From positions 19,170-83,169 of the forward strand of contig NZ_AUCT01000031.1 of the NCBI RefSeq assembly GCF_000429905.1: 64,000 bases of DNA, given 5' to 3'. Positions 11,247 to 18,133 of this stretch are shown here, piece after piece; position 1 is the first letter of the stretch, and the number at the start of each line of letters is the position of its first letter. The translations under genes and the position numbers were made by a program. The notes beneath the pieces are model-generated. The model ran no database searches. It was not told where the DNA came from and worked only from the letters and a program-made list of their open reading frames with translations. This DNA is from Desulfatibacillum aliphaticivorans DSM 15576 (GTDB taxonomy: Bacteria > Desulfobacterota > Desulfobacteria > Desulfobacterales > Desulfatibacillaceae).

Positions 11247-11609
11247 ATGAAAGAATTCATAAAAGTCATGAAAGCCCTGTCTGACCCAAGCAGGGTAAGC
11301 ATCGTAAAAATGCTGGGACGCAAGGTTATGTGCGTATGCGAACTGCAAAACGCCTTGGGACTGGCCCAAAGCACGGTTTCCAAACACCTGAAAATACTCG
11401 AGGAAGCCGGACTGATAGAGTTTTATAAGGACGGCTTGTGGGTGAACTACCGCCTGGCGGACGGTTCGGACAGCCCCTATGCGGCCAGCCTCCTCGGACA
11501 TTTGAAACACTGGCTCGAAGACGACGCCGGGGTGCAGGGATTGATGACGCGGCTTCCGGACATCAACCGGGAGGAAATATGCTCCAAGGGCCGCGCCCTG
11601 GCGAGCTAA
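11247..11609 (+). CDS. arsR: ArsR/SmtB family metalloid-responsive repressor
   Basis: Winged-helix repressor of 120 residues. The helix-turn-helix region is LGLAQSTVSKHLKILEEAGLI. Just before it, KVMCVCELQ has Cys29-x-Cys31, equivalent to the ELCVCDL As(III)-sensing site of classical ArsR. The start ATG at 11247 follows GGAGG with five-base spacing; the frame is open further upstream, but that stretch contains the operator. The palindrome over its own promoter predicts autoregulation and arsenite/antimonite induction of the cluster that follows. Confidence 0.92.
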   Translation: MKEFIKVMKALSDPSRVSIVKMLGRKVMCVCELQNALGLAQSTVSKHLKILEEAGLIEFYKDGLWVNYRLADGSDSPYAASLLGHLKHWLEDDAGVQGLMTRLPDINREEICSKGRALAS

Positions 11610-11698
11610 AAACCCATACATCGATACATTTCGAAATATAAAAGATATGCCGGACGTCCCCTCCAGGGAGCGGCTACGGCGAACGGAGCAAAGGTAAA

Positions 11699-12811
11699 AT
11701 GGAACCGATTCAGGAAAATGCATGCAGTTGCAAAGCCCCCCGGACGGGCGGGAACGTCGCCGCCGAGGCGGCCATGGAAAGAAAACCCCTTGCCCTGTAT
11801 TTGGGCGGAAGCGCCGTATTCCTTGTAGCTTGGTGGATTCTTTATAAAAACCTTCTACCTCTTTCAGAAGCGGCGTCCGCCTTTTTGGCCTGGACGGCCG
11901 GCTTTGATTTGGATGGGCATTTAGGAAGCGCCATATCCTTCTTTATATATGAAGTTCCCAAAGTGCTCATGCTTTTGACCCTGGTGGTTTTCGGCGTGGG
12001 CATTGTGCGGTCCTTTTTCACGCCGGAGCGCACCCGCGCCATATTGGCGGGCAAACGGGAGTCGGTGGGCAACGTGCTGGCGGCACTGCTCGGGGTGGTG
12101 ACGCCTTTTTGCTCCTGCTCCGCCGTGCCTCTGTTTTTGGGATTTGTGACCACGGGCGTTCCCCTGGGCGTCACCTTTTCCTTTTTGATCGCGGCCCCCA
12201 TGGTCAACGAAATCGCCCTGGTGCTGCTTTACGGCCTGTTCGGCTGGAAGATAGCCGCCATTTATGCAGGCACGGGATTGCTCATCGCCATGATCGCCGG
12301 CTGGACCATCGGCCGTCTTAAGATGGAGAAGCACTTGGAGGATTGGGTTTTTCAGATTCAATCCGGCGGTCTGGGCGCAGAAGAGGAAGACCTGGACTGG
12401 GTCGGCCGCATCCGCTACGGCATTGAGGCTGTCAGGGACATTGTAGGCAAGGTGTGGCTCTACGTGATGCTGGGCATCGCCGTGGGGGCGGGCATTCACG
12501 GATACGTACCCGAAGGCTTTATGGCTTCCTTCATGGGCAAGTCCGCCTGGTGGTCGGTTCCGGCCTCCGTGTTAATCGGCATTCCCATGTACTCCAACGC
12601 CGCCGGGATCATTCCCATTGTTCAGGCCCTGCTGGGCAAGGGCGCGGCCCTGGGAACGGTGTTGGCCTTCATGATGTCGGTCATCGCCCTTTCCCTGCCC
12701 GAGATGATCATCCTGCGGAAGGTATTGAAGCCCCGTTTGATAGCCGTATTTATCGGCGTGGTGGCTGTGGGAATCCTGCTGGTTGGATACATTTTCAACT
12801 TCCTGTTTTAG
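11699..12811 (+). CDS. DUF318/YraQ-type permease (ArsP-like efflux permease)
   Basis: Integral membrane protein of 370 residues with about eight hydrophobic segments. It belongs to the DUF318 (permease, YraQ/ArsP) family: the motif TPFCSCSAVPLFLGF, the following GVPLGVTFSFLIAAPMVNE and a second-half repeat GIPMYSNAAGIIPI are typical. Characterised ArsP proteins export trivalent organoarsenicals and use conserved cysteines, here the CSC pair. The N-terminus also has an exposed CSC near residue 9. A weak AAAGG lies before the ATG. It is 89 bases after arsR. Function as an arsenical exporter is inferred from family and context; it could instead handle arsenite or another thiophilic compound. Confidence 0.85.
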   Translation: MEPIQENACSCKAPRTGGNVAAEAAMERKPLALYLGGSAVFLVAWWILYKNLLPLSEAASAFLAWTAGFDLDGHLGSAISFFIYEVPKVLMLLTLVVFGVGIVRSFFTPERTRAILAGKRESVGNVLAALLGVVTPFCSCSAVPLFLGFVTTGVPLGVTFSFLIAAPMVNEIALVLLYGLFGWKIAAIYAGTGLLIAMIAGWTIGRLKMEKHLEDWVFQIQSGGLGAEEEDLDWVGRIRYGIEAVRDIVGKVWLYVMLGIAVGAGIHGYVPEGFMASFMGKSAWWSVPASVLIGIPMYSNAAGIIPIVQALLGKGAALGTVLAFMMSVIALSLPEMIILRKVLKPRLIAVFIGVVAVGILLVGYIFNFLF

Positions 12812-12824
12812 ACGCGAGGGTTTC

Positions 12825-13202
12825 ATGAAGAAAATTAAGCTGGAATGGCGGCGTTTGACCCAAGACGGCAAGACTTGCGATCGTTGTTCGGACACAGGGT
12901 GGGAGGTGCGCCGTGCGGCCAGCGACCTGAGAAAGATGGGCTGGGAGGTCTTGCTGAATGAAATCCCTTTGGACGAAAAAAACCTGGACCAGTCCAATAT
13001 CATCCTGATTAACGGCGTTCCCATTGAAGAAATTCTGCCGGGGGCGAAAAAGTCGGAAAACTGCTGCGCGTCCTGCGGAGACATGCTGGGCGCTCCGGTT
13101 ATGTGCCGGACCGTGAAATATAATGGAACAACCCACGAGGCCATTCCCGCTTCCATGATTATGGAGGCCGCGGCCTTATGCAAAAAAGAATTTTCGGAAT
13201 AA
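12825..13202 (+). CDS. DUF2703 cysteine-rich protein
   Basis: Small protein (125 residues) of the DUF2703 family, seen mainly in anaerobes. It has four cysteine groups: TCDRC near 17-21, NCCASC near 80-85 and a C-terminal MCRTVKYNG segment before a conserved IPASMIMEAA helix. Secondary-structure feel and the CxxC motifs resemble a thioredoxin-like fold that binds metal(loid) or carries thiols, but no function is established. The start ATG at 12825 follows GAGGG. It lies 13 bases after the permease stop and 17 bases before the mini-thioredoxin, so co-transcription is very likely. Confidence 0.8.
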   Translation: MKKIKLEWRRLTQDGKTCDRCSDTGWEVRRAASDLRKMGWEVLLNEIPLDEKNLDQSNIILINGVPIEEILPGAKKSENCCASCGDMLGAPVMCRTVKYNGTTHEAIPASMIMEAAALCKKEFSE

Positions 13203-13219
13203 AGGAAAAGGGAGATACA

Positions 13220-13450
13220 ATGGATATCAAAGTTTTGGGGCCCGGGTGCAAAAAATGCGAACAAACCGCCAAAATCGTCAAGGAAGCCCTGGCTGAAGCC
13301 GGCGTGGAAGCCAATGTGGAAAAGGTTACCGACATGATGGAGATTGCGGGCTACGGCGTCATGGCCACCCCCTCCGTGGTGGTGGACGGCCAAATGAAAA
13401 TTGCAGGCAAGGTTCCCAAGAAAAAAGACGTCCTTTCCTGGCTGAAATAG
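13220..13450 (+). CDS. Small thioredoxin/glutaredoxin-like protein (redox-active disulfide protein 2 family)
   Basis: A 76-residue minimal thioredoxin-fold protein of the TM0996/MTH895 type. It has the active site GPGCKKCE (Cys10, Cys13), the cis-Pro region ATPSVVVDG and a C-terminal helix. Such proteins occur beside DUF318 permeases and ars genes and may reduce, or hand metalloid to, the permease or the arsenate reductases. The ATG at 13220 follows GGGAG with good spacing; a longer frame starting in the previous gene lacks a ribosome site. A terminator follows seven bases after the stop. Confidence 0.87.
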   Translation: MDIKVLGPGCKKCEQTAKIVKEALAEAGVEANVEKVTDMMEIAGYGVMATPSVVVDGQMKIAGKVPKKKDVLSWLK

Positions 13451-13456
13451 GCGGCG

Positions 13457-13483
13457 AAAAATGGGGCCATTGCGCCCATTTTT
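13457..13483 (+). terminator. Terminator after the arsR-permease-thioredoxin unit
   Basis: AAAAATGGG and CCCATTTTT form a 9-bp stem around a nine-base loop, with the U-run in the 3' arm. It separates the first four genes from the secreted thioredoxin/CcdA unit. Confidence 0.65.
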
Positions 13484-13576
13484 ACATTGCTTTGACTACG
13501 GGAGCCGGGCCGTGTAAGGGGCCGCATTTTTAACTGGCTTGGCCGTGGATTATTATCCAAACAAGGGGGGAGTTCA

Positions 13577-13990
13577 ATGAAAAGGCTGGTCTTTGTCAAC
13601 TTGTTGTTTCTTTTTATGCTGTTGCTTCAAAATCCGGCGGCGTCCCAGGATGCCGCGGAAGAGCCGGTTCCTCAGGTCCCCACGCCGGGCATGGTCACCA
13701 TGCTGGATTTGGGCGCCCACAAATGCATTCCCTGCAAAATGATGGCGCCGGTCATTCAGGAATTGCAAAAGGAGTATCAAGGACGGGCGTCCGTCATCTT
13801 TATCGACGTGTGGCAGAACAGGGAGGAAGGCGCCAAATACAACCTCAGAGCCATCCCCACCCAGATTTTTTACGACAAAACCGGCAAGGAAGTCAGCCGC
13901 CACGTGGGCTATATGGATAAAAACAGCATTGTCGCCATATTTGACAAGCTGGGAGTCCCTAAAACCAAGGCGTCAGACAATGCTCAATGA
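13577..13990 (+). CDS. Secreted thioredoxin-like protein
   Basis: Thioredoxin-fold protein of 137 residues with an N-terminal signal peptide (KR then a hydrophobic stretch to about residue 23, cleavage near AAS-QD). The active site is HKCIPCK (Cys50, Cys53) and the cis-Pro loop is RAIPTQIFYD. It is therefore a periplasmic thiol oxidoreductase. Its stop overlaps the start of ccdA by 11 bases; CcdA is the membrane protein that brings electrons across the membrane to such a thioredoxin. A GGGGGGAG Shine-Dalgarno precedes the ATG. In this cluster it may reduce periplasmic disulfides formed during metalloid or sulfur handling; that is inference. Confidence 0.9.
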   Translation: MKRLVFVNLLFLFMLLLQNPAASQDAAEEPVPQVPTPGMVTMLDLGAHKCIPCKMMAPVIQELQKEYQGRASVIFIDVWQNREEGAKYNLRAIPTQIFYDKTGKEVSRHVGYMDKNSIVAIFDKLGVPKTKASDNAQ

Positions 13991-14696
13991 CCTTTTCGTC
14001 ACAATAAACCAATGGATGTCCGGGGGCCTCCTCACCGCAGCCATCGGATGCCTGCTGTGGGGAATGATCAGTGTGCTTTTGTCCCCCTGCCATATGGCTT
14101 CCATCCCTCTGATAGTAGGATATGTGGGGGGACAGGATAAAATTCTGGAAGTTAAGGGCGCCGCAAAATACGCGGTTGCTTTTACTGTGGGCTTGTTCAT
14201 AACCATCGCCGCTTTAGGAGTCGTGTGCGCCGTCCTGGGGCGTATGCTGGGAGATGTGAGCCCGTACTGGACCATTCTGGTGGGCGCCATTCTTCTTTGG
14301 GTCGCCCTGGACATGCTGGGAGTTCAAGCCTGCTCCATGTCCTCCGGCGCCATGTCCAGGCTGCGCGTCAAGGGGATAGGCGGCGCCTTTATTCTCGGCC
14401 TCGCTTACGGAATTCTTTCCGGATCATGCACCTTTGGATTTATCGCTCCTATTCTGGCCGTCATCACGGTTCAGGAAAAAATTGCAACAGGCGTGATGAT
14501 GATCATATTATTTGGAGTAGGCCATTGCATTCCCATCGCAGCGGCCGGGTCCAGCGCTGCGTTGGTGCGCAGGGTTTTGTCGAATAACGCCTTTCTACGG
14601 GGGGGCGCCTGGTTTCGAAAAGGCGCCGGCGTTCTGGCGGCGGGCCTAGCTGTTTATTTTATCGTCCGGCCGTTTATCCAAAATCCCCCGGTTTAA
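13980..14696 (+). CDS. ccdA: CcdA/DsbD-like thiol electron transporter
   Basis: Polytopic membrane protein of 238 residues of the cytochrome c biogenesis protein CcdA/DsbD-beta family. Six or so transmembrane segments are visible. The two redox cysteines are in LLSPCHMASIP (Cys37) and GILSGSCTFGFIAP (about 150). It passes electrons from cytoplasmic thioredoxin to extracytoplasmic partners, here most likely the thioredoxin encoded immediately upstream. The start is the ATG at 13980, inside the end of the upstream gene; a longer frame starts deeper in that gene but gives no family similarity. Confidence 0.9.
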   Translation: MLNDLFVTINQWMSGGLLTAAIGCLLWGMISVLLSPCHMASIPLIVGYVGGQDKILEVKGAAKYAVAFTVGLFITIAALGVVCAVLGRMLGDVSPYWTILVGAILLWVALDMLGVQACSMSSGAMSRLRVKGIGGAFILGLAYGILSGSCTFGFIAPILAVITVQEKIATGVMMIILFGVGHCIPIAAAGSSAALVRRVLSNNAFLRGGAWFRKGAGVLAAGLAVYFIVRPFIQNPPV

Positions 14697-14776
14697 ACGC
14701 CTTTGAATTGGCCGGAACTTTTTTGTACAGGATTCAACCTGCATAGAACAAATTCAGCTCAGCAAGGAAGAAAAAC

Positions 14777-15169
14777 ATGGAACAAGTGCTAAAAAAACTT
14801 ACATTGGAATTTTTCGGTAAAGGGAAGCATAAAATAACGCCTCAGAAGTTTTTCGAAATGGAAAATGCGTTTTTGCTGGACGTCCGATCCAAAGAAGAAG
14901 CCGACTCCATTCCCATAGCCATGAAGGCGCACCCAAACATAGAAGCCAAAAACATTCCGGTCCATGAAATTCCGGATAGACTTGACGAAGCGCCGAAAAA
15001 CAAACCCATCGGAGTATTTTGCCCTGCAAACGTCAGATCCGCCATTGCTTACGCCTATTTGCTTTCCAAAGGATTTTCGGACGTCCGTATTATTGAAGGC
15101 GGCTATTCCGATCTAACGGACGCCTTGAAGCCCGGGCCGCTGCTTAAGTCGCTCCAGGGCGGGAAATAG
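14777..15169 (+). CDS. Rhodanese-like sulfurtransferase domain protein
   Basis: Single rhodanese domain, 130 residues, cytoplasmic. It shows FLLDVRSKEEA, the active-site loop FCPANVRS with the candidate persulfide Cys, and the IIEGGYSDL C-terminal motif. Rhodaneses transfer sulfane sulfur to thiols or cyanide. The insertion PIAMKAHPNIEAKNIPVHEI is slightly longer than usual between strands. It follows ccdA by 80 bases and precedes the TauE/SafE permease by 23 bases with an AGGAG site, suggesting joint sulfur handling. Confidence 0.85.
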   Translation: MEQVLKKLTLEFFGKGKHKITPQKFFEMENAFLLDVRSKEEADSIPIAMKAHPNIEAKNIPVHEIPDRLDEAPKNKPIGVFCPANVRSAIAYAYLLSKGFSDVRIIEGGYSDLTDALKPGPLLKSLQGGK

Positions 15170-15192
15170 CCAAGGATTCCAGGAGCCATGAA

Positions 15193-15999
15193 ATGACCAG
15201 TCTAATTATCGCCGGTTTCCTGATTTTCCTTGTAGCCGTTACCATGACCATGGTGGGAAAGGGCGGCGGCAATTTCTATGTGGTGATTTTGGCGATCACC
15301 GGCGTTCCCATGCATGAAGCGGCTGCAACCGGGCAATTTATTCTTTTTGCAGCGTCCATCGCAGCCATGATTATTTTCCAAAAAAATAAGTCAGTTTCTT
15401 GGCTTCTGGCTTTTTGGATCGGCACGGTTACGGCGTTTTCCGCCCTTGGCGGGGGCTATTTTTCCCATCTGTTCAGCGCTTTTTCCCTAAAAATAGTATT
15501 CGCAATCATGCTGCTGATCGCGGGCGTTGTCATGCTCATTCCCGTGTCTGAGCGTCACAGCGCCGCCGGAAAAAAACGTCTCGGCGTCATCAGCATTCAA
15601 TCCGGCATGGAAACATATGACGTCAATTTATGGATCGTCTTGCCAGTGACGATTTTGACGGGCTTCGGATCCGGGATGGTGGGGGTGTCAGGAGGATCTT
15701 TTCTGGTTCCTTTGATGGTGCTGGTATGCGGCGTTCCCATGCACACGGCTGTGGGAACGGCGTCCACGCTCATAGCGGCGACCGCTTTCATGGGCTTCAC
15801 AGGCCATGCGATCCAGGGGGACTTTAATCCTTCCTGGGCAGGCCCATTGGCTGTTATCACCGTTGCGGGAGGCATTCTTGGCGGAAAACTGGCGTTGCGT
15901 TCAAAGCCCAAACACTTAAAAAAAATTTTTGCATATACAAACTGGCTCGCAGCCCTGTTTATGATTGTAAACGCGCTGCATACAAAGGGAATTGTTTAG
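15193..15999 (+). CDS. TauE/SafE (TSUP) family sulfur-anion permease
   Basis: Membrane protein of 268 residues with eight predicted helices in two repeats. The signature VGKGGGNFYVVIL...GVPMHEAAATGQF in the first half and VGVSGGSFLVPLMVLVCGVPMHTAVGTAS in the second are typical of TSUP proteins. These export or import small organosulfur or sulfite-like anions. It is placed directly after the rhodanese, so thiosulfate, sulfite or a related anion is a reasonable substrate; direction is unknown. A nearby ATG at 15188 runs into an immediate stop, so 15193 is the start. Confidence 0.88.
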   Translation: MTSLIIAGFLIFLVAVTMTMVGKGGGNFYVVILAITGVPMHEAAATGQFILFAASIAAMIIFQKNKSVSWLLAFWIGTVTAFSALGGGYFSHLFSAFSLKIVFAIMLLIAGVVMLIPVSERHSAAGKKRLGVISIQSGMETYDVNLWIVLPVTILTGFGSGMVGVSGGSFLVPLMVLVCGVPMHTAVGTASTLIAATAFMGFTGHAIQGDFNPSWAGPLAVITVAGGILGGKLALRSKPKHLKKIFAYTNWLAALFMIVNALHTKGIV

Positions 16000-16100
16000 C
16001 CGGAAGCCGGACCATGCACTTGCGGATTTTATCGCGGCCCGCCCCTGGCTAACGCAAATCAAACAAACTAAGTTTATTCTGCACATTACGGAGGTAGTTC

Positions 16101-16625
16101 ATGCTTCTGGAAAGCTACTCCAAGCGCATCACGCGGCCGGATTGCAACCACAGCTTTGAGTCCGTGGTTTGCATAGCCAGCCTGGATTCCGACGTCGGCG
16201 AGGCCCTGCCCTATCTCAACGCGGAGCTGGGCGGCATTGAATACCACAAGGACCCGCCCACGGTCATGTTCCGGGTGAACAACCGGATCATCAAGGTGGG
16301 CGCCCGGGAAATCGCCATCAACGCCCTGGCGGACGAGGCGGAAGCGGACAAAATCCTGACCTGGATGATCCGTGAAATCAACCGGGTCTGGGAGGAAAAG
16401 GATTCCATAACCCCCTGTTACGAAGGAAAAAAATCGCCCCTGTTTCTAGAAATTTTGAAACGCCTCCCAAAAACCAATTGCAAAAAATGCGGCCAGCCCA
16501 CGTGCATGGTTTTCGCCAATCTGGTGCGGGAAGGCGGCAAGGGCGCGGAAGACTGTCCGGAATTGACCGGAGAAAAACTGGAAAGCCTGCAGGATTATCT
16601 GGCGGATTTCGACTTTGACGCCTGA
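16101..16625 (+). CDS. Fe-S cluster-binding protein with C-terminal PF04060-type motif
   Basis: Soluble protein of 174 residues. The C-terminal NCKKCGQPTCMVFANLV followed by a Cys about 20 residues on (EDCPEL) is the CxxCxxxxC...C pattern of the small 4Fe-4S domain found in CODH/ACS and RnfB-like proteins. The N-terminal 100 residues form an alpha/beta region with two further cysteines (DCNHSF, VCIAS) and no domain I recognise. It starts after GGAGG and lies between the TSUP permease and the first arsenate reductase. A role as electron donor or metalloid/corrinoid-related factor is speculation. Confidence 0.75.
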   Translation: MLLESYSKRITRPDCNHSFESVVCIASLDSDVGEALPYLNAELGGIEYHKDPPTVMFRVNNRIIKVGAREIAINALADEAEADKILTWMIREINRVWEEKDSITPCYEGKKSPLFLEILKRLPKTNCKKCGQPTCMVFANLVREGGKGAEDCPELTGEKLESLQDYLADFDFDA

Positions 16626-16648
16626 TAAGGGCTTTTGGAGATATAATT

Positions 16649-17089
16649 ATGTCCGAGGAACTGACCAAAATCTTGTTTTTGTGCACCGGGAATTCCTGCC
16701 GCAGCCAGATGGCCGAAGGCTTTGTCAATGAATTAAGAAGCGACGAGTTCCGGGCCTGGTCCGCAGGCGTGGAGACCCACGGGCTAAACCTCCTGGCGGT
16801 CAAGGCCATGGCCGAAGTCGGAATCGACATTTCCCACCACACCTCCAAACTGGTGGATCAATTTCTGGACAAGGACCTGGATTACGTGGTCACGGTTTGC
16901 GACCACGCCAAGGAATCCTGCCCCATGTTTTTGGGCAAGGCAAAAAAGGTCCATGCAGGCTTTGAAGACCCGCCCGCTCTGGCCGCCGACGCAAAAACCG
17001 AAGAAGACGCCTTGGTGTATTACAGAAAGGTCCGGGATGAAATCCGGGCCTTTGTGGAAGCCATGCCCGACAATCTGAATAACGACTGA
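16649..17089 (+). CDS. arsC: Thioredoxin-type arsenate reductase (LMW-PTPase fold), copy 1
   Basis: Low-molecular-weight phosphatase-fold protein of 146 residues. All catalytic parts of the Staphylococcus pI258 ArsC class are present with constant spacing: the P-loop CTGNSCRS (Cys12, Arg18), the two relay cysteines Cys84 and Cys91 in VCDHAKESCP and the acid Asp107 in FEDPP. It reduces arsenate to arsenite, and the resulting disulfide is resolved by thioredoxin. It starts after GGAG with eight-base spacing and lies 23 bases before a second, divergent copy. The metalloid function is strongly supported by the triple Cys set. Confidence 0.92.
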   Translation: MSEELTKILFLCTGNSCRSQMAEGFVNELRSDEFRAWSAGVETHGLNLLAVKAMAEVGIDISHHTSKLVDQFLDKDLDYVVTVCDHAKESCPMFLGKAKKVHAGFEDPPALAADAKTEEDALVYYRKVRDEIRAFVEAMPDNLNND

Positions 17090-17112
17090 CCATTTTCAAA
17101 AGGGGATTTACC

Positions 17113-17562
17113 ATGCAAAAAACGCGCGTTTTATTTGTCTGCGAACACAACTCCGCCCGGAGCAGAATGGCCGAGGCTTTTTTAAACTCCTTGGCGGGCG
17201 ACCGGCACATGGCGGAAAGCGCAGGTTTTGATATCGCGCCGGTGAATCCCCTGGTCGCCGAGGTCATGGCTGAGCTTGGCATGGACATTACGGCCAAGGA
17301 ATCCCAAAAGGTTTTCGACCTTTATAAATCCGGGCGCATTTATGAATTTGTGATCACCGTCTGCGACGAATCCCTGGCCGAGCAATGCCCCGTCTTTCCC
17401 GGCATTGTAAGGCGCTGCCATTGGAGTTTCCCCGATCCCTGGAACCTTGAAGGGACCGAAGAGGAAAAGCTGGAGCAAACCCGCCAGATTCGGGATAAAA
17501 TCCGCGAAACAGTGGAAAAATGGCTGGCCGATCCTGATTGCTGCCAGCTTGTAAAGCCTTGA
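17113..17562 (+). CDS. Arsenate reductase-like LMW-PTPase protein, copy 2
   Basis: Second LMW-PTPase-fold protein, 149 residues, clearly different from its neighbour. The P-loop is CEHNSARS (Cys10, Arg16), the variant often annotated as arsenate reductase ArsC in Deltaproteobacteria and Archaea. Cys84 and Cys92 sit in VCDESLAEQCP, one residue further apart than in copy 1, and the acid loop is FPDPWN. It also has a C-terminal CC pair (DPDCCQL). It could use a different reductant or substrate. It begins 23 bases after copy 1, with a GGGG ribosome site. Confidence 0.85.
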   Translation: MQKTRVLFVCEHNSARSRMAEAFLNSLAGDRHMAESAGFDIAPVNPLVAEVMAELGMDITAKESQKVFDLYKSGRIYEFVITVCDESLAEQCPVFPGIVRRCHWSFPDPWNLEGTEEEKLEQTRQIRDKIRETVEKWLADPDCCQLVKP

Positions 17563-17680
17563 ACCAAGGATTCTTCATGCCAAGACCGCTCTGTTGGCGC
17601 TCTTCAAACGCGACATTGGCTTTTATACCCGCCAATGTTATTGTCGAACCCAACATCCAACTATTGAAACCGGAGGGCGT

Positions 17681-18097
17681 ATGAAGCCGAGAATCAGCAT
17701 GATCACCCTGGGCGTTCGGGACATGGACCGGGCAGTCAAATTTTATGAAGAGGGCCTGGGACTGCCCAAAATGGACTACGACCCGGCGGTCGCCTTTTTC
17801 ACCCTGAACGGAACCTGGCTGGCATTATACCCCTGGGACCTTTTGGCCGAAGACGCCCAGGTTCCGCCGGAAGGAACGGGATTCCGGGGCGTGACCCTGG
17901 CTCACAACCTGGCCTCGGAAGCTGAGGTGGACGCGTTCCTGGCTCAGGCGCTTGAAGCCGGGGCGACCCAGGTCAAGCCTCCCCAAAAGGTTTTCTGGGG
18001 CGGGTACTCGGGATATTTCGCCGACCCTGACGGGCATCTTTGGGAAGTTGCGTACAATCCCTATTTTTGGATCGGCCCCAAGGACGAAGAGGCCTGA
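17681..18097 (+). CDS. VOC (glyoxalase/bleomycin-resistance) family protein
   Basis: Single-chain vicinal-oxygen-chelate protein of 138 residues. It has the repeated beta-alpha-beta-beta-beta units: MITLGVRDMDRAVKFYEEGLGLP at the start and GYSGYFADPDGHLWEVAYNP with the metal-ligand Glu near the end. The family includes glyoxalases, dioxygenases, fosfomycin/bleomycin resistance proteins and the ArsI C-As lyase. I see no conserved Cys pair as in ArsI, so I do not name a substrate. The ATG at 17681 has GGAGG close upstream. It is 118 bases after arsC copy 2 and may be the last gene of the cluster. Confidence 0.82.
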   Translation: MKPRISMITLGVRDMDRAVKFYEEGLGLPKMDYDPAVAFFTLNGTWLALYPWDLLAEDAQVPPEGTGFRGVTLAHNLASEAEVDAFLAQALEAGATQVKPPQKVFWGGYSGYFADPDGHLWEVAYNPYFWIGPKDEEA

Positions 18098-18104
18098 TGA
18101 TAAA

Positions 18105-18128
18105 GGCGGGGGACGCCCCCGCCCTTCT
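18105..18128 (+). terminator. Hairpin terminator between the VOC gene and mgtE (convergent)
   Basis: GGCGGGGG-acg-CCCCCGCC is a perfect 8-bp stem followed by a pyrimidine-rich, partly T tract. It sits between two convergent genes. Confidence 0.6.
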
Positions 18129-18133
18129 CCCTT

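Noticed and set aside
17681..18097. ArsI C-As lyase for the VOC protein
   Set aside because: The paired cysteines expected for ArsI are absent; only the fold is supported.
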